Shown piece by piece: positions 19,300 through 27,218 of a stretch of DNA of 64,000 nucleotides (positions within the stretch are counted from its first letter, which is position 1; each line of letters begins with the position of its first letter). Source of the DNA: CAXXOK01 sp963675925 (GTDB lineage Bacteria; Bacillota; Clostridia; Christensenellales; Aristaeellaceae); the NCBI GenBank assembly GCA_963675925.2, contig CAXXIB010000004.1, forward strand, positions 930,001 to 994,000, written 5' to 3'. The notes under the pieces were generated by a model that saw only the letters and a program-made list of their open reading frames with translations, was not told the origin of the DNA and searched no databases. A program made the position numbers and the translations under genes.

Positions 19300-19470
19300 G
19301 TGGAGGAACATCTGGACAAATCCCGTAAAGTGTACGCAGAAATAGAGTGAGCCTTAGAAGCTAAACAACGGCGTACAATATTGAGAGCTGACCAGTGTGG
19401 TCAGCAAACGAAGTGGCAAACCCACGGTACTGCAAAAGGGCTAACCGTAGCCAATGGCAAAAATTGCCCC
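19300..19470 (+). ncRNA. Candidate structured RNA or leader upstream of araB (unassigned)
   Basis: No gene lies in 19129-19555. Within it are serial complementary segments: TGTACGC 19331-19337 with GCGTACA 19371-19377; GCTGACCA 19387-19394 with TGGTCAGC 19398-19405; GTGG 19413-19416 with CCAC 19422-19425; GGCTA 19439-19443 with TAGCC 19448-19452; GGCAA 19456-19460 with TTGCC 19464-19468. ACGGT 19424-19428 can also pair with ACCGT 19444-19448, excluding the GGCTA stem. Single-stranded parts are purine-rich (GCAAACGAAG, GCAAAAGGG). A TATAAT at 19292-19297 could start it, without a clear -35. I could not match it to a riboswitch I know. Confidence 0.45.
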
Positions 19471-19491
19471 ACTTAAAACAAATAACCGCCT

Positions 19492-19519
19492 TTGCTGCCC
19501 AGCAGAAATAGCGTATAAT
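19492..19519 (+). promoter_or_regulatory. Promoter of the araBDA operon
   Basis: TTGCTG, 16 bp, consensus TATAAT (19514-19519), 36 bp before the araB ATG. The -35 is weak, as expected for an activated promoter. Confidence 0.5.
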
Positions 19520-19555
19520 GGAATCAGATAAAACTATTGAAGGGGAAACGGCAAA

Positions 19556-21106
19556 ATGAGACAAAAAGCTTACCTTGGTATAGAACTGGGGTCTACGCGC
19601 ATCAAAGCGGTGCTGGTTGATCCCCGGCACAAGCCGGTGGCGCAGGGCAGCTATACCTGGGACAATCGTTTTGAAAATGGCGTGTGGACCTATCCCATGG
19701 AAGAAGCATGGGATGGCATCCGCGCCGCAGTGAAAGAACTGCTCGACAGCCTGAGCGAGCCTGTGGAGATCGCAGGCCTGGGTGTGTCGGCGATGATGCA
19801 CGGCTACCTGCCGTTTGACAAGGTGGGCACGCTGCTTACGCCGTTTCGCACCTGGCGTAACACCTTTACCCAGGTGGCCAGCGCGGAGCTTTCGGCCTTG
19901 TTCCAGTGCAATATTCCGCAGCGCTGGTCCATTGCGCATTTGTACCACGCGGTGTTGCAGGGCGAGGACCATGTCAAGGATATTCACCACATCAACACGC
20001 TGGAAGGGTATATCCACCATAGCCTGACGGATCAGTTCGTCATCGGTGTGGGCGAAGCCAGCGGCATGTTCCCGCTGGACGGCGAGCAGTACAACCAAGC
20101 CAAACTGGAGCAATTTAATGAACTGGTCGCAAAGTACAATGTGCCCTGGAAAGTAATCGACCTGCTCCCCGCCGTGCGTATGGCGGGCGAGGATGCCGGC
20201 ACGCTGACCGAAGCGGGCGCTAAATTGCTGGACCCCAGCGGCCGGATTCAACCCGGCATCCCCGTCGCACCGCCGGAGGGCGATGCGGGCACCGGCATGG
20301 TGGCCACCAACAGCGTGGCCGCGCGTACAGGCAATGTATCGGCCGGTACGTCCATATTCTCCATGACAGTGCTTGAAAAACCGCTCTCCCGCGCTTACGA
20401 GGAGATCGACATGGTGGCGACCCCCTCGGGCAAACCCGTGGCGATGGTGCACTGTGCCAACTGCACTTCCGACCTGAACGCCTGGGCAGACACCTATAAG
20501 GAGCTGCTGCAGTCCTTCGGCATGGATGTGAACATCAAAAAAGTATACGACAAGCTCTACGAGCTTAGCCTTTTGGGCGATACGGACTGCGGCGGCATGG
20601 TGGTTGTCAACTACCTGTCCGGCGAGCATATCACGGGCTTTGAAGCAGGCAAGCCGCTGGTGATGCGCGGTGCAGACAGCAGTTTCAACCTGCCGAACTT
20701 CTTAAAAGCGCAGCTGTATTCGGCGGTGGCATCGCTTGCGATCGGCATGCGTATTTTAGCGGATGAGAAGGTTGCCATCGACCGGATTACCGGGCATGGC
20801 GGCTTCTTCAAAGCACCCAAGGTCGGGCAGCAGTACCTGGCCAACGCGCTCAATACGCCCGTATCGGTGATGGAAACCGCAGGCGAGGGCGGCGCATACG
20901 GCATGGCGGTGCTCGCGGCCTACCGCGTGCAAAAGGATGCAGATGAAACGCTGGATGCCTATCTGGAAAACAAAGTATTCCAGGATGCCAAGCGCTCTAC
21001 CCTCGCACCGGAGGCGGAGGGCGTACAGGGCTTTGCCGCGTACCTGAAGCAGTTTGAAGCCGCGCTCAACGTGGAACGTGCCGCCGTGGAGGGAGATAAA
21101 TGCTAA
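19556..21106 (+). CDS. araB: L-ribulokinase-type FGGY carbohydrate kinase
   Basis: The protein has 516 residues. It has an actin-like ATPase fold: phosphate-1 motif YLGIELGSTRIKAVLVD at the N-terminus, and the FGGY second domain with GNVSAGTSIFSM and the adenosine-side GHGGFFKAPKVGQQ. It would phosphorylate L-ribulose to L-ribulose-5-phosphate with ATP. The sequence alone would also fit a general pentulose kinase, but the next two genes are araD and araA, which settles the role. An AGGGG site precedes the ATG. Its stop overlaps the araD start by 7 bp. Confidence 0.9.
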   Translation: MRQKAYLGIELGSTRIKAVLVDPRHKPVAQGSYTWDNRFENGVWTYPMEEAWDGIRAAVKELLDSLSEPVEIAGLGVSAMMHGYLPFDKVGTLLTPFRTWRNTFTQVASAELSALFQCNIPQRWSIAHLYHAVLQGEDHVKDIHHINTLEGYIHHSLTDQFVIGVGEASGMFPLDGEQYNQAKLEQFNELVAKYNVPWKVIDLLPAVRMAGEDAGTLTEAGAKLLDPSGRIQPGIPVAPPEGDAGTGMVATNSVAARTGNVSAGTSIFSMTVLEKPLSRAYEEIDMVATPSGKPVAMVHCANCTSDLNAWADTYKELLQSFGMDVNIKKVYDKLYELSLLGDTDCGGMVVVNYLSGEHITGFEAGKPLVMRGADSSFNLPNFLKAQLYSAVASLAIGMRILADEKVAIDRITGHGGFFKAPKVGQQYLANALNTPVSVMETAGEGGAYGMAVLAAYRVQKDADETLDAYLENKVFQDAKRSTLAPEAEGVQGFAAYLKQFEAALNVERAAVEGDKC

Positions 21107-21798
21107 AAAAACTAAAGCAGCAGGTGCTCAAGGCTAACCTGGACTTGGTTTCGCTCGGACTGGTGTTGTTCACTTGGGGCAATGTATCGGGCATTGACCG
21201 CGAAAAGGGTCTGGTCGTTATCAAACCCAGCGGAGTGGATTACGATGGAATGACCGCTGACGATATGGTGGTTGTCGATCTGGAAGGCAATGTAGTGGAG
21301 GGCAGCTTGAAACCTTCCTCCGATACGCCCACGCACGTGGAGCTTTACAAGGCGTTTCCGGAAATCGGCGGCATCGTGCACACGCACTCCACCTACGCCA
21401 CGGCCTTTGCCCAGGCAGGGCGCGCCGTGCCGGCCTACGGCACCACGCACGCGGATTATTTCCACGGGGATGTGCCCTGCGCCAGAGCGCTGACAAAGGA
21501 AGAGATCGAAACCGACTACGAGAAAAACACCGGGTTTGTGATTATCGAAACCCTACGGGATACGGAGGTCATGGCGACCCCCGGTATTCTGGTGAAAAAC
21601 CACGCCCCCTTTACCTGGGGCAAGGACCCGGGCGCAGCCGTGTACCACGCGGCGGTGCTGGAGCGGGTTGCCAACATGGCGGTACTGACCGAAGCCATCA
21701 ACCCGGAAGTACCGCGCGCCGACCAATATTTACTGGATAAGCATTACCTGCGCAAGCATGGTAAAAACGCATATTACGGCCAAGGAGGAAATCACTGA
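21100..21798 (+). CDS. araD: L-ribulose-5-phosphate 4-epimerase
   Basis: The protein has 232 residues, as in the Escherichia coli enzyme. It converts L-ribulose-5-phosphate to D-xylulose-5-phosphate, feeding the pentose phosphate pathway. Class II aldolase fold: GNVSGIDREKGLVVIKPSGV binds the phosphate; IVHTHSTYA and later VKNHAPFTWG carry the three zinc-binding histidines; the catalytic Asp lies in THADYF, and a conserved Tyr lies near the C-terminus (AYYGQ). It overlaps araB and is followed 2 bp later by araA. Confidence 0.95.
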   Translation: MLKKLKQQVLKANLDLVSLGLVLFTWGNVSGIDREKGLVVIKPSGVDYDGMTADDMVVVDLEGNVVEGSLKPSSDTPTHVELYKAFPEIGGIVHTHSTYATAFAQAGRAVPAYGTTHADYFHGDVPCARALTKEEIETDYEKNTGFVIIETLRDTEVMATPGILVKNHAPFTWGKDPGAAVYHAAVLERVANMAVLTEAINPEVPRADQYLLDKHYLRKHGKNAYYGQGGNH

Positions 21799-21800
21799 TT

Positions 21801-23192
21801 ATGAAGAAACTCTATTTTATCACCGGTAGCCAGGGCCTGTACGGCGAGGATGCCCTCAACCATGTCGCCAAAGACAGCAAGGAAATTGTCTCGTTCCTTA
21901 ATGACAAACTCAGCGATGTGACCGAAATCGTTTGGAAACCGACGGTCCTCAACTCCGAAGGTTGCATCGACGTGATGCGCGAAGCCTCCGCCGATGCGGA
22001 TTGTGTAGGCGTCATCACCTGGATGCACACCTTCTCGCCCGCCAAAATGTGGATTAAGGGCTTGCAGATTTTAGACAAACCCCTGTGCCACCTGCATACC
22101 CAGGCCAACGAACGCCTGCCGTATGAGTCCATCGACATGGACTTTATGAACCTGAACCAGGCGGCTCACGGCGACCGCGAATACGGCTTTATCTGCACCC
22201 GTCTGGGCGTTAAGCGCGAGATCGTGGTCGGATATTATCAGAATGAAAAAGTCCTTGCCCAGCTCAAGCAGTTTGCACAGGTTGCCAAGGCGCTGGACTT
22301 CTCCCGCAACCTGAAAGTCGCCATGTTTGGCTCCAACATGCGCAATGTGGCCGTGACCGACGGCGACCGCGTGGAAAGCCAAATCCGCTACGGCTGGGAA
22401 GTTAACTACTACGCCATCGGCGATCTGGTTACTCTGAAAAACGCCGTAACCGATGCGCAGCTGGAAGAAAAGCTTGCCGAGTACCGCAAGGAATACACCT
22501 TCAAAACCGAGAATATCGACGCCGTGAAGGAACAGGCGCGCTATGAAATCGCGCTGGATACGTTTGTGGCACAGCAGGGCGTGGGCGCATATACCGACAC
22601 CTTTGAAGATCTCTACGGCATGGAACAGCTGCCGGGCCTGGCCACCCAGCGTATGCAGGGTAAGGGCATCGGCTTTGGCGGCGAGGGCGACTACAAAACC
22701 AGCGCCATGAACGCTGTAATGTGGAAAATGGCCGAAGGCCGCCAGGGCGCGACCGGTTTTATGGAAGATTACACCTATGATATGGCCGACGAGTTGGTTC
22801 TCGGCGCGCACATGCTGGAGGTTTCCCCGTCGTTTGCGGCAACCAAGCCCGCCATTGAAGTCCATCCGCTGGGCATCGGCGGCAAGGCTGACCCCGCCCG
22901 CCTGACCTTTGGTGGCGTACAGGGCGAAGGCATCGCCGTATGCATGATCGACCTGGGCACGCATTTCCGTCTGGTGGTCGCCAATATTGAGCTGGTCGCC
23001 CAGCCCAAGCCCATGCCCAATCTGCCCGTGGGACAGATCATGTGGAAAATTAAACCCAGCTTCGCCGAAGGCGCGAAAGCTTGGATTGAAGCGGGCGGCG
23101 GACACCACACCGTTGTTTCTACCGCGCTGACCGCTGAAGACATGAAGCTGTTTGCCAAGTTTACCGATACCGAAATCGTGGTTATCGGCTAA
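21801..23192 (+). CDS. araA: L-arabinose isomerase
   Basis: The protein has 463 residues. It isomerises L-arabinose to L-ribulose with a Mn ion. The N-terminus (YFITGSQGLYGEDAL) and the central GFGGEGDYKTSAM, plus LGAHMLEVSPSFA, are diagnostic and carry the metal-binding Glu residues. The closing GGGHHTVVSTAL holds the conserved His. AGGAGG lies 11 nt before the ATG. It is the last gene of the araBDA operon and is followed by a strong terminator. No arabinose transporter lies nearby. Confidence 0.95.
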   Translation: MKKLYFITGSQGLYGEDALNHVAKDSKEIVSFLNDKLSDVTEIVWKPTVLNSEGCIDVMREASADADCVGVITWMHTFSPAKMWIKGLQILDKPLCHLHTQANERLPYESIDMDFMNLNQAAHGDREYGFICTRLGVKREIVVGYYQNEKVLAQLKQFAQVAKALDFSRNLKVAMFGSNMRNVAVTDGDRVESQIRYGWEVNYYAIGDLVTLKNAVTDAQLEEKLAEYRKEYTFKTENIDAVKEQARYEIALDTFVAQQGVGAYTDTFEDLYGMEQLPGLATQRMQGKGIGFGGEGDYKTSAMNAVMWKMAEGRQGATGFMEDYTYDMADELVLGAHMLEVSPSFAATKPAIEVHPLGIGGKADPARLTFGGVQGEGIAVCMIDLGTHFRLVVANIELVAQPKPMPNLPVGQIMWKIKPSFAEGAKAWIEAGGGHHTVVSTALTAEDMKLFAKFTDTEIVVIG

Positions 23193-23208
23193 AAAACGAG
23201 TCTGTAAA

Positions 23209-23243
23209 ACGCCCTGCATTCAAAAGAATGCAGGGCGTTTCGT
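23209..23243 (+). terminator. Terminator of the ara operon
   Basis: A 13-bp perfect stem (ACGCCCTGCATTC / GAATGCAGGGCGT) with an AAAA loop is followed by a short T-rich tail, 16 bp past the araA stop. Confidence 0.8.
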
Positions 23244-23269
23244 ATTCATGCCGAGACAGCAGTATTCAG

Positions 23270-23296
23270 TGTATTAGGGGTCAGAACCCTGATACA
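23270..23296. repeat. 10-bp inverted repeat upstream of the dehydrogenase gene
   Basis: TGTATTAGGG and CCCTGATACA form a stem with one G-T wobble around a 7-nt spacer. It could be an operator for the next gene (TATACT at 23343-23348) or a second hairpin after the ara terminator. Confidence 0.4.
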
Positions 23297-23394
23297 CAAT
23301 CGCGAATGCAGACATATAGTTTCATCAGCATGCAGGGCGGTGTATACTCAGGATAGTCAATCATCCCTATTGACCGAACCAAACGGAGGCAAGC

Positions 23395-24384
23395 ATGAAA
23401 ACAGTGGTATGGACCCAGTATGGGCCACCCGATGTGCTAACGATCGGCGAGGCGGATGTGCCTACCCTAAAAGATAACGAAATACTGGTGAAAATCATAG
23501 CCACAACGGCAACCCTTGGCGATTGCGAAATTCGTGCGCTCAAGCTCCCGCTGGCGTTCAAGCTGCCGCTTAGGCTGTTTCTGGGTGTGCGTAGGCCCAG
23601 AAAGGGAATCACGCTCGGGCAGGAGTTTTCGGGTGTCGTTACGCAGGTTGGATCTGCGGTAAGCAAGTTTGCGGTGGGCGATGCGGTGCTTGGGCATGCC
23701 GGGATAAACATGGGCGCATACGCGCAGTATCTGGCGCTGAAAGAAAGCGCGGTCATCGTGAAAAAACCGGCAAACATCAGCTTTGCCGAAGCCGCCGCCA
23801 TGCCCCTTGGCGGCTTGGAAGCCAAATACTATATCGAGCGCTCCGGCCTGCAAGCCGGAAGCAAGGCGCTGGTCATCGGCGCGGGCGGAAGCATCGGCAC
23901 GATGGCGATTCAGCTGCTGAAGCTGTTGGATGTAGAAGTCACGGCCGTGGATACGGGCGAAAAGTTCGGCGCGATGAAAGCCGCAGGTGCAGACCACCTG
24001 ATCGACTATAAGAAAACAGACTACGTTCATGGTGAACTGCGGTACGACGCGGTTTTTGATGTAGTCGGAAAAATCCCACTGAAAGAGAGTATCAAGCTGC
24101 TCCATTCGGGCGGAGTGTATTTGCAGTGCAACCCCAAAATCTCACAGATGATTTTGCGCCGTTTTTATGCCGGCCGGGATAAACAGATCGTATTTAAAAC
24201 CGGCGAACAGACCGCCGCGGACCTGCAATACCTTGCCGATCTCATGGAGACCGGTGAGATCAAACCCCTGATCGACACCGTGATGCCGCTGGACAGCATC
24301 GTAGAGGCTCACCGCTATATCGAAGCGGGCAAGAAGAAGGGAAACCTTGTCATTGCAGTGCAGGAAAGCACTGTCAGGCAGTAG
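23395..24384 (+). CDS. Zinc-independent medium-chain dehydrogenase / quinone oxidoreductase-like
   Basis: The protein has 329 residues. GroES-like N-terminal domain (VWTQYGPPDVLTIGEADVP, LGQEFSGVV), then a Rossmann domain with GAGGSIGTMAIQLLK for NADPH and IDYKKTDY. The structural and catalytic zinc cysteines of true alcohol dehydrogenases are absent, which points to the quinone oxidoreductase/enoyl reductase branch. GGAGG lies 5 nt before the ATG. It is a single-gene unit; the substrate cannot be told. Confidence 0.88.
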   Translation: MKTVVWTQYGPPDVLTIGEADVPTLKDNEILVKIIATTATLGDCEIRALKLPLAFKLPLRLFLGVRRPRKGITLGQEFSGVVTQVGSAVSKFAVGDAVLGHAGINMGAYAQYLALKESAVIVKKPANISFAEAAAMPLGGLEAKYYIERSGLQAGSKALVIGAGGSIGTMAIQLLKLLDVEVTAVDTGEKFGAMKAAGADHLIDYKKTDYVHGELRYDAVFDVVGKIPLKESIKLLHSGGVYLQCNPKISQMILRRFYAGRDKQIVFKTGEQTAADLQYLADLMETGEIKPLIDTVMPLDSIVEAHRYIEAGKKKGNLVIAVQESTVRQ

Positions 24385-24391
24385 GAGCAGC

Positions 24392-24420
24392 TTGACCCCT
24401 CACAATGTAAATGCTATACT
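24392..24420 (+). promoter_or_regulatory. Promoter of the LCP-family gene
   Basis: TTGACC, 17 bp, TATACT. It gives a leader of nearly 90 nt before ATG 24516. Confidence 0.65.
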
Positions 24421-24515
24421 GACCGCAAAGCAACGATGAGCCATTGGGATCATTGGCTGTGTTGTTATCGCTGGCTCACACACTAAAACAGAAATATTGG
24501 CTTGGGAGGCTTATT

Positions 24516-25406
24516 ATGAAAAAAGCGTTGATCTGTTTTCTTTGTTTCCTGCTGGTTTTGCTGCCTGCGGTATCGGCAATCGCTGAGGCGACAGCAGAAC
24601 AAGCCGTACCTGGCTTTCGCAGCATCCTCATGATCGTATCTCTGGATAAGAAGGTTCCCGCGGATGGAAAAACCTATGCCATGGGCAGTTACCTCGTTGT
24701 GCTGGATGAAGACAATAAGCTGATGAAATTCACATCGTTTCCCTATAACCTTGCGCTGACGGTTGAGGGGGATACAACCAAACAACTGCAAAACGTTGGC
24801 CAGGAGCTGGGGCCGGAGGGGCTAATGGAGGTGCTTACGGAAAACTTCGGCATAGAGATTGACCACTGGTTGATGATCAATTTAACGGGGCTTGCGGATT
24901 TTGTGGACGTTGCCGGCGGGATTGCGGTGGATTTGCCAGACCTGTCCATCAACAAGCATGCAGGCAACTTGAAATATATGACGGATAAGCCGTATGTGAA
25001 GGTGGAAGAGGCCGGACTGCAAACCTTAAATGGGATACAGGCCATGGCCTATATTACGGACACCACGTATGGGCAGCCGACGATTTCCCAGGAGGAGGAG
25101 CGTTTCCGGCAGCGCCATGAGGTGCTTATTCGGGGGATTTTCCAGGGCCTGGGCACGAACCCGATTGATGTTGACAGTCTGCTAACACTGATCGCCGATA
25201 GTTTCGCAGGCAGTTATGCAACCGATCTGACGCTTGCCGATATGCTGGTGCTTGGGGGCATGAATTTGTCGGCCAGCGCGCAATATGAGCAGGAGTTCCT
25301 ATTTATTCCACAGGAGATATTCACCGAGAAAGCGTCTAACGGCTGGGAATCGCTTGGCTTTACGCAGGAGGACATCCAGGCGGTGCAGGCCTTTGTGGGG
25401 AACTGA
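24516..25406 (+). CDS. Secreted LytR-CpsA-Psr (LCP) family protein
   Basis: The protein has 296 residues, with a signal peptide (MKKALICFLCFLLVLLPAVS, cleavage near AIAEA). The LCP core is visible: ILMIVSLD, LMKFTSFPYNLALTVEG, LTENFGIEIDHWLMINLTGL, VDVAGGIAVDLPD, LNGIQAMAYITD and EERFRQRHEVLIRGIF. LCP proteins transfer undecaprenyl-linked polymers onto peptidoglycan. This one appears cleaved and secreted rather than membrane-anchored, and the first strand reads SLDKK in place of the usual GxDxR, so enzymatic activity is uncertain. GGGAGG lies 6 nt before the ATG. Confidence 0.82.
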   Translation: MKKALICFLCFLLVLLPAVSAIAEATAEQAVPGFRSILMIVSLDKKVPADGKTYAMGSYLVVLDEDNKLMKFTSFPYNLALTVEGDTTKQLQNVGQELGPEGLMEVLTENFGIEIDHWLMINLTGLADFVDVAGGIAVDLPDLSINKHAGNLKYMTDKPYVKVEEAGLQTLNGIQAMAYITDTTYGQPTISQEEERFRQRHEVLIRGIFQGLGTNPIDVDSLLTLIADSFAGSYATDLTLADMLVLGGMNLSASAQYEQEFLFIPQEIFTEKASNGWESLGFTQEDIQAVQAFVGN

Positions 25407-25451
25407 CGTTGCCGCATAGACAGTACGTTCAAACATTCACTCCATAATTCA

Positions 25452-25484
25452 AAGCGGTGCATCGTTTGGATGCGCCGCTTGTTT
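25452..25484. terminator. Shared terminator between convergent genes
   Basis: AAGCGGTGCATC and GATGCGCCGCTT pair (one wobble) around a 5-nt loop, with GTTT following on the plus strand. It serves the LCP gene and possibly the facing metallopeptidase gene. Confidence 0.6.
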
Positions 25485-26331
25485 ATATCCGTCCGCTGAG
25501 CAGGGATTTCCAATGTTTCCAGTCCGGCATATAGCGGGAGAGCAGCGCGTAGAAGCGCTTGTTATGGCTGCGCTCTGCAAGGTGCAGCAGCTCGTGCAGC
25601 ACTACATAGTCCAGGCAAGCCGGCGGAAACTTGATCAGCTGCAAATTCAGCCACAGGGTCTTTGTTTGCACGTTACACGTTCCCCAGCGGGTTTTCATAT
25701 CCTTGGTTTTAAAGGCGGCCGCATGCAGGCCGGTGGTAGTTTCCCACTTTGCAAGAGACTGTGCAATGCTGTCGCAAAGCAGCGTACGCGCCCATTTTCG
25801 CAGAAACGCTTCCCGCGTCGCAGGCGTGCTGGTTTTGGGGGCGGTCAATCGCAATTCTTCGTCTGTACGTTCGATGGCATACCGTGTCCCGGTACGCACG
25901 GTCAGGCGGTAAGGCGTGTCCCAAAGCGTTACAGTATCCGCATGAATCAGTGCGCGGGTACTTAGGCGATCCGGCGGCGCCGGTTTTGCGCGCTGGGCCA
26001 GAATCCACGGGGTTTTCTGTGTGATAAAGCGGATAATCTCCCTATCCGGCATCGCGATCGGCGCTGACAGGGTCACAAGTCCGGTCTGCCGCTGTACCCG
26101 CAGGTACACATGCCGTATGGGTTTGCGGGTCACCGTGACGGGGATGGTTCCGACCATCAGGGTTTGCGGTGTCGTTTGTTTCACAGGGGCAACCATCCTT
26201 TGCAGGGGAGTATCATAGCGGTACTGTACCATAAGATTGCGCAAAAAAACAGCCGTCCATAGCGTCCGCAAGCGAAGTTGCTTGGCACGATGGTTGTTTT
26301 GAAGCCCGTGGAGATATTTACGAATCGCCAT
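25483..26331 (-). CDS. YgjP-like zinc metallopeptidase (SprT/M48-related)
   Basis: The protein has up to 282 residues. The C-terminal half is the YgjP domain: RWGTCNVQTKTLWLNLQLIKF followed by the zinc motif VVLHELLHLAERSHNKRF, with HExxH-like His-Glu-x2-His and a third His downstream. The N-terminal half (TRKPIRHVYLRVQRQTGLV) is the usual beta domain. Function in the cell is unknown; a protease role is assumed from the motif. The start is uncertain: none of the in-frame ATGs (26331, about 26232, 26196) has a clear ribosome site. The part before MVAPVKQ is basic and unlike the family, so the shorter start near 26196 is plausible. Confidence 0.8.
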   Translation of the reverse strand: MAIRKYLHGLQNNHRAKQLRLRTLWTAVFLRNLMVQYRYDTPLQRMVAPVKQTTPQTLMVGTIPVTVTRKPIRHVYLRVQRQTGLVTLSAPIAMPDREIIRFITQKTPWILAQRAKPAPPDRLSTRALIHADTVTLWDTPYRLTVRTGTRYAIERTDEELRLTAPKTSTPATREAFLRKWARTLLCDSIAQSLAKWETTTGLHAAAFKTKDMKTRWGTCNVQTKTLWLNLQLIKFPPACLDYVVLHELLHLAERSHNKRFYALLSRYMPDWKHWKSLLSGRI

Positions 26332-26345
26332 TTCAAGGGTATACT
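26317..26345 (+). promoter_or_regulatory. Promoter of the HPr-like/mgsA pair
   Basis: TTTACG, 17 bp, TATACT, about 75 bp upstream of the HPr-like gene. Confidence 0.55.
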
Positions 26346-26421
26346 CTTAGATAAAGGATACCGAGGATAACCAATCCGGGGCGGGCAAGCCCCAAGTTTG
26401 GCTTTGAAGGAGGGTGCGGAT

Positions 26422-26673
26422 ATGACCGAAGTTATGGTCCGGCTGGCAACCACACAGCGTGTGCAGGAGTTTGTCAATACCCTGGCACCGCTGCAAGGCG
26501 AGTTTGAGCTGATTTCTGATCAGATTATTCTCGACGCCAGGTCGATAATGGGTATTTTTGCGTTTGATTTAACCAAGCCCCTGCGGCTGCGCGTACACGA
26601 CGATAGTAAAACCAATATGGCCGCCATTGCGCCGTATCGGGTTGACATGGAGGATGCTGCTGATGAGCAATGA
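26422..26673 (+). CDS. HPr/Crh-like regulatory protein lacking the phospho-histidine
   Basis: The protein has 83 residues and the HPr fold. The serine segment DARSIMGIFAFDL matches the HPr/Crh regulatory Ser-46 region (here S41). The active-site HARPA segment is replaced (ATTQRVQEF), so it cannot accept phosphate from PEP. This is the same combination as Bacillus Crh, which keeps Ser-46 but has Gln at position 15. GAAGGAGGG lies 7 nt before the ATG. Its end overlaps the start of the methylglyoxal synthase gene by 11 bp, so the two are made together. In Bacillus subtilis Crh is known to bind and restrain methylglyoxal synthase; a similar role here is inference. Confidence 0.8.
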   Translation: MTEVMVRLATTQRVQEFVNTLAPLQGEFELISDQIILDARSIMGIFAFDLTKPLRLRVHDDSKTNMAAIAPYRVDMEDAADEQ

Positions 26674-27133
26674 ATGGATTACGCTGACGATCGGGAAACA
26701 AAAAAACATCGCGCTGATTGCCCACGACGGCAAAAAGAAGGAACTGCTGGATTGGTGCAAAACCAATAAAAGCCAGTTGCAGAAGCATTTCCTCTGCGGC
26801 ACCGGCACAACAGCCACCATGATTACGGCCCAAACCGGCCTGCCGGTGAAAGCCTACAACAGCGGCCCACTGGGCGGCGATCAGCAGATCGGTGCGAAAA
26901 TTGTGGAAGCTGTGGTCGATTTTGTGGTGTTCTTCTCCGATCCGCTTTCTGCGCAGCCCCACGACCCCGATGTGAAAGCCCTGCTGCGCATCGCCGGTGT
27001 GTACGATATCCCCATTGCCACCAACAAGGCTTCGGCCGATTTTATGATTATCTCCCCGCTGATGGATGAGGAGTACGCCCACGAGGTCATCAACTTTAAC
27101 CACACGGTACTGGAGCGCAGCAGAACCCTGTAA
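26663..27133 (+). CDS. mgsA: Methylglyoxal synthase
   Basis: The protein has 156 residues. It turns dihydroxyacetone phosphate into methylglyoxal and phosphate, a bypass of lower glycolysis. Family landmarks are all present: IALIAHDGKKKELLDW, CGTGTTATMI (phosphate loop), NSGPLGGDQQIGA with the catalytic Asp, and FFSDPLSAQPHDPDVKALLRI with the conserved Asp, His and Asp. ATG 26663 lies inside the end of the HPr-like gene, with GGAGG upstream. A strong terminator follows. Confidence 0.95.
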   Translation: MSNEWITLTIGKQKNIALIAHDGKKKELLDWCKTNKSQLQKHFLCGTGTTATMITAQTGLPVKAYNSGPLGGDQQIGAKIVEAVVDFVVFFSDPLSAQPHDPDVKALLRIAGVYDIPIATNKASADFMIISPLMDEEYAHEVINFNHTVLERSRTL

Positions 27134-27174
27134 GCTGTAATGTGTGGCCTTGCAAAAGCCTATTTAAACTAAAC

Positions 27175-27207
27175 AAAGCCCCCTTTGACACTGTCAAAGG
27201 GGGCTTT
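27175..27207. terminator. Bidirectional terminator between mgsA and tex
   Basis: AAAGCCCCCTTTGA and TCAAAGGGGGCTTT form a 14-bp perfect stem with a 5-nt loop, A-run on the left and T-run on the right. It serves both converging genes. Confidence 0.9.
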
Positions 27208-27218
27208 TGCCTGGCGCA

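Noticed and set aside
19380..19470. c-di-GMP-I riboswitch upstream of araB
   Set aside because: GCAAA and CUAA pieces occur, but the two-stem order and the conserved 3' segment are not there; kept only as an unassigned structured element.
19361..20629. 422-residue minus-strand frame over araB
   Set aside because: Antisense to an unmistakable FGGY kinase; no ribosome site.
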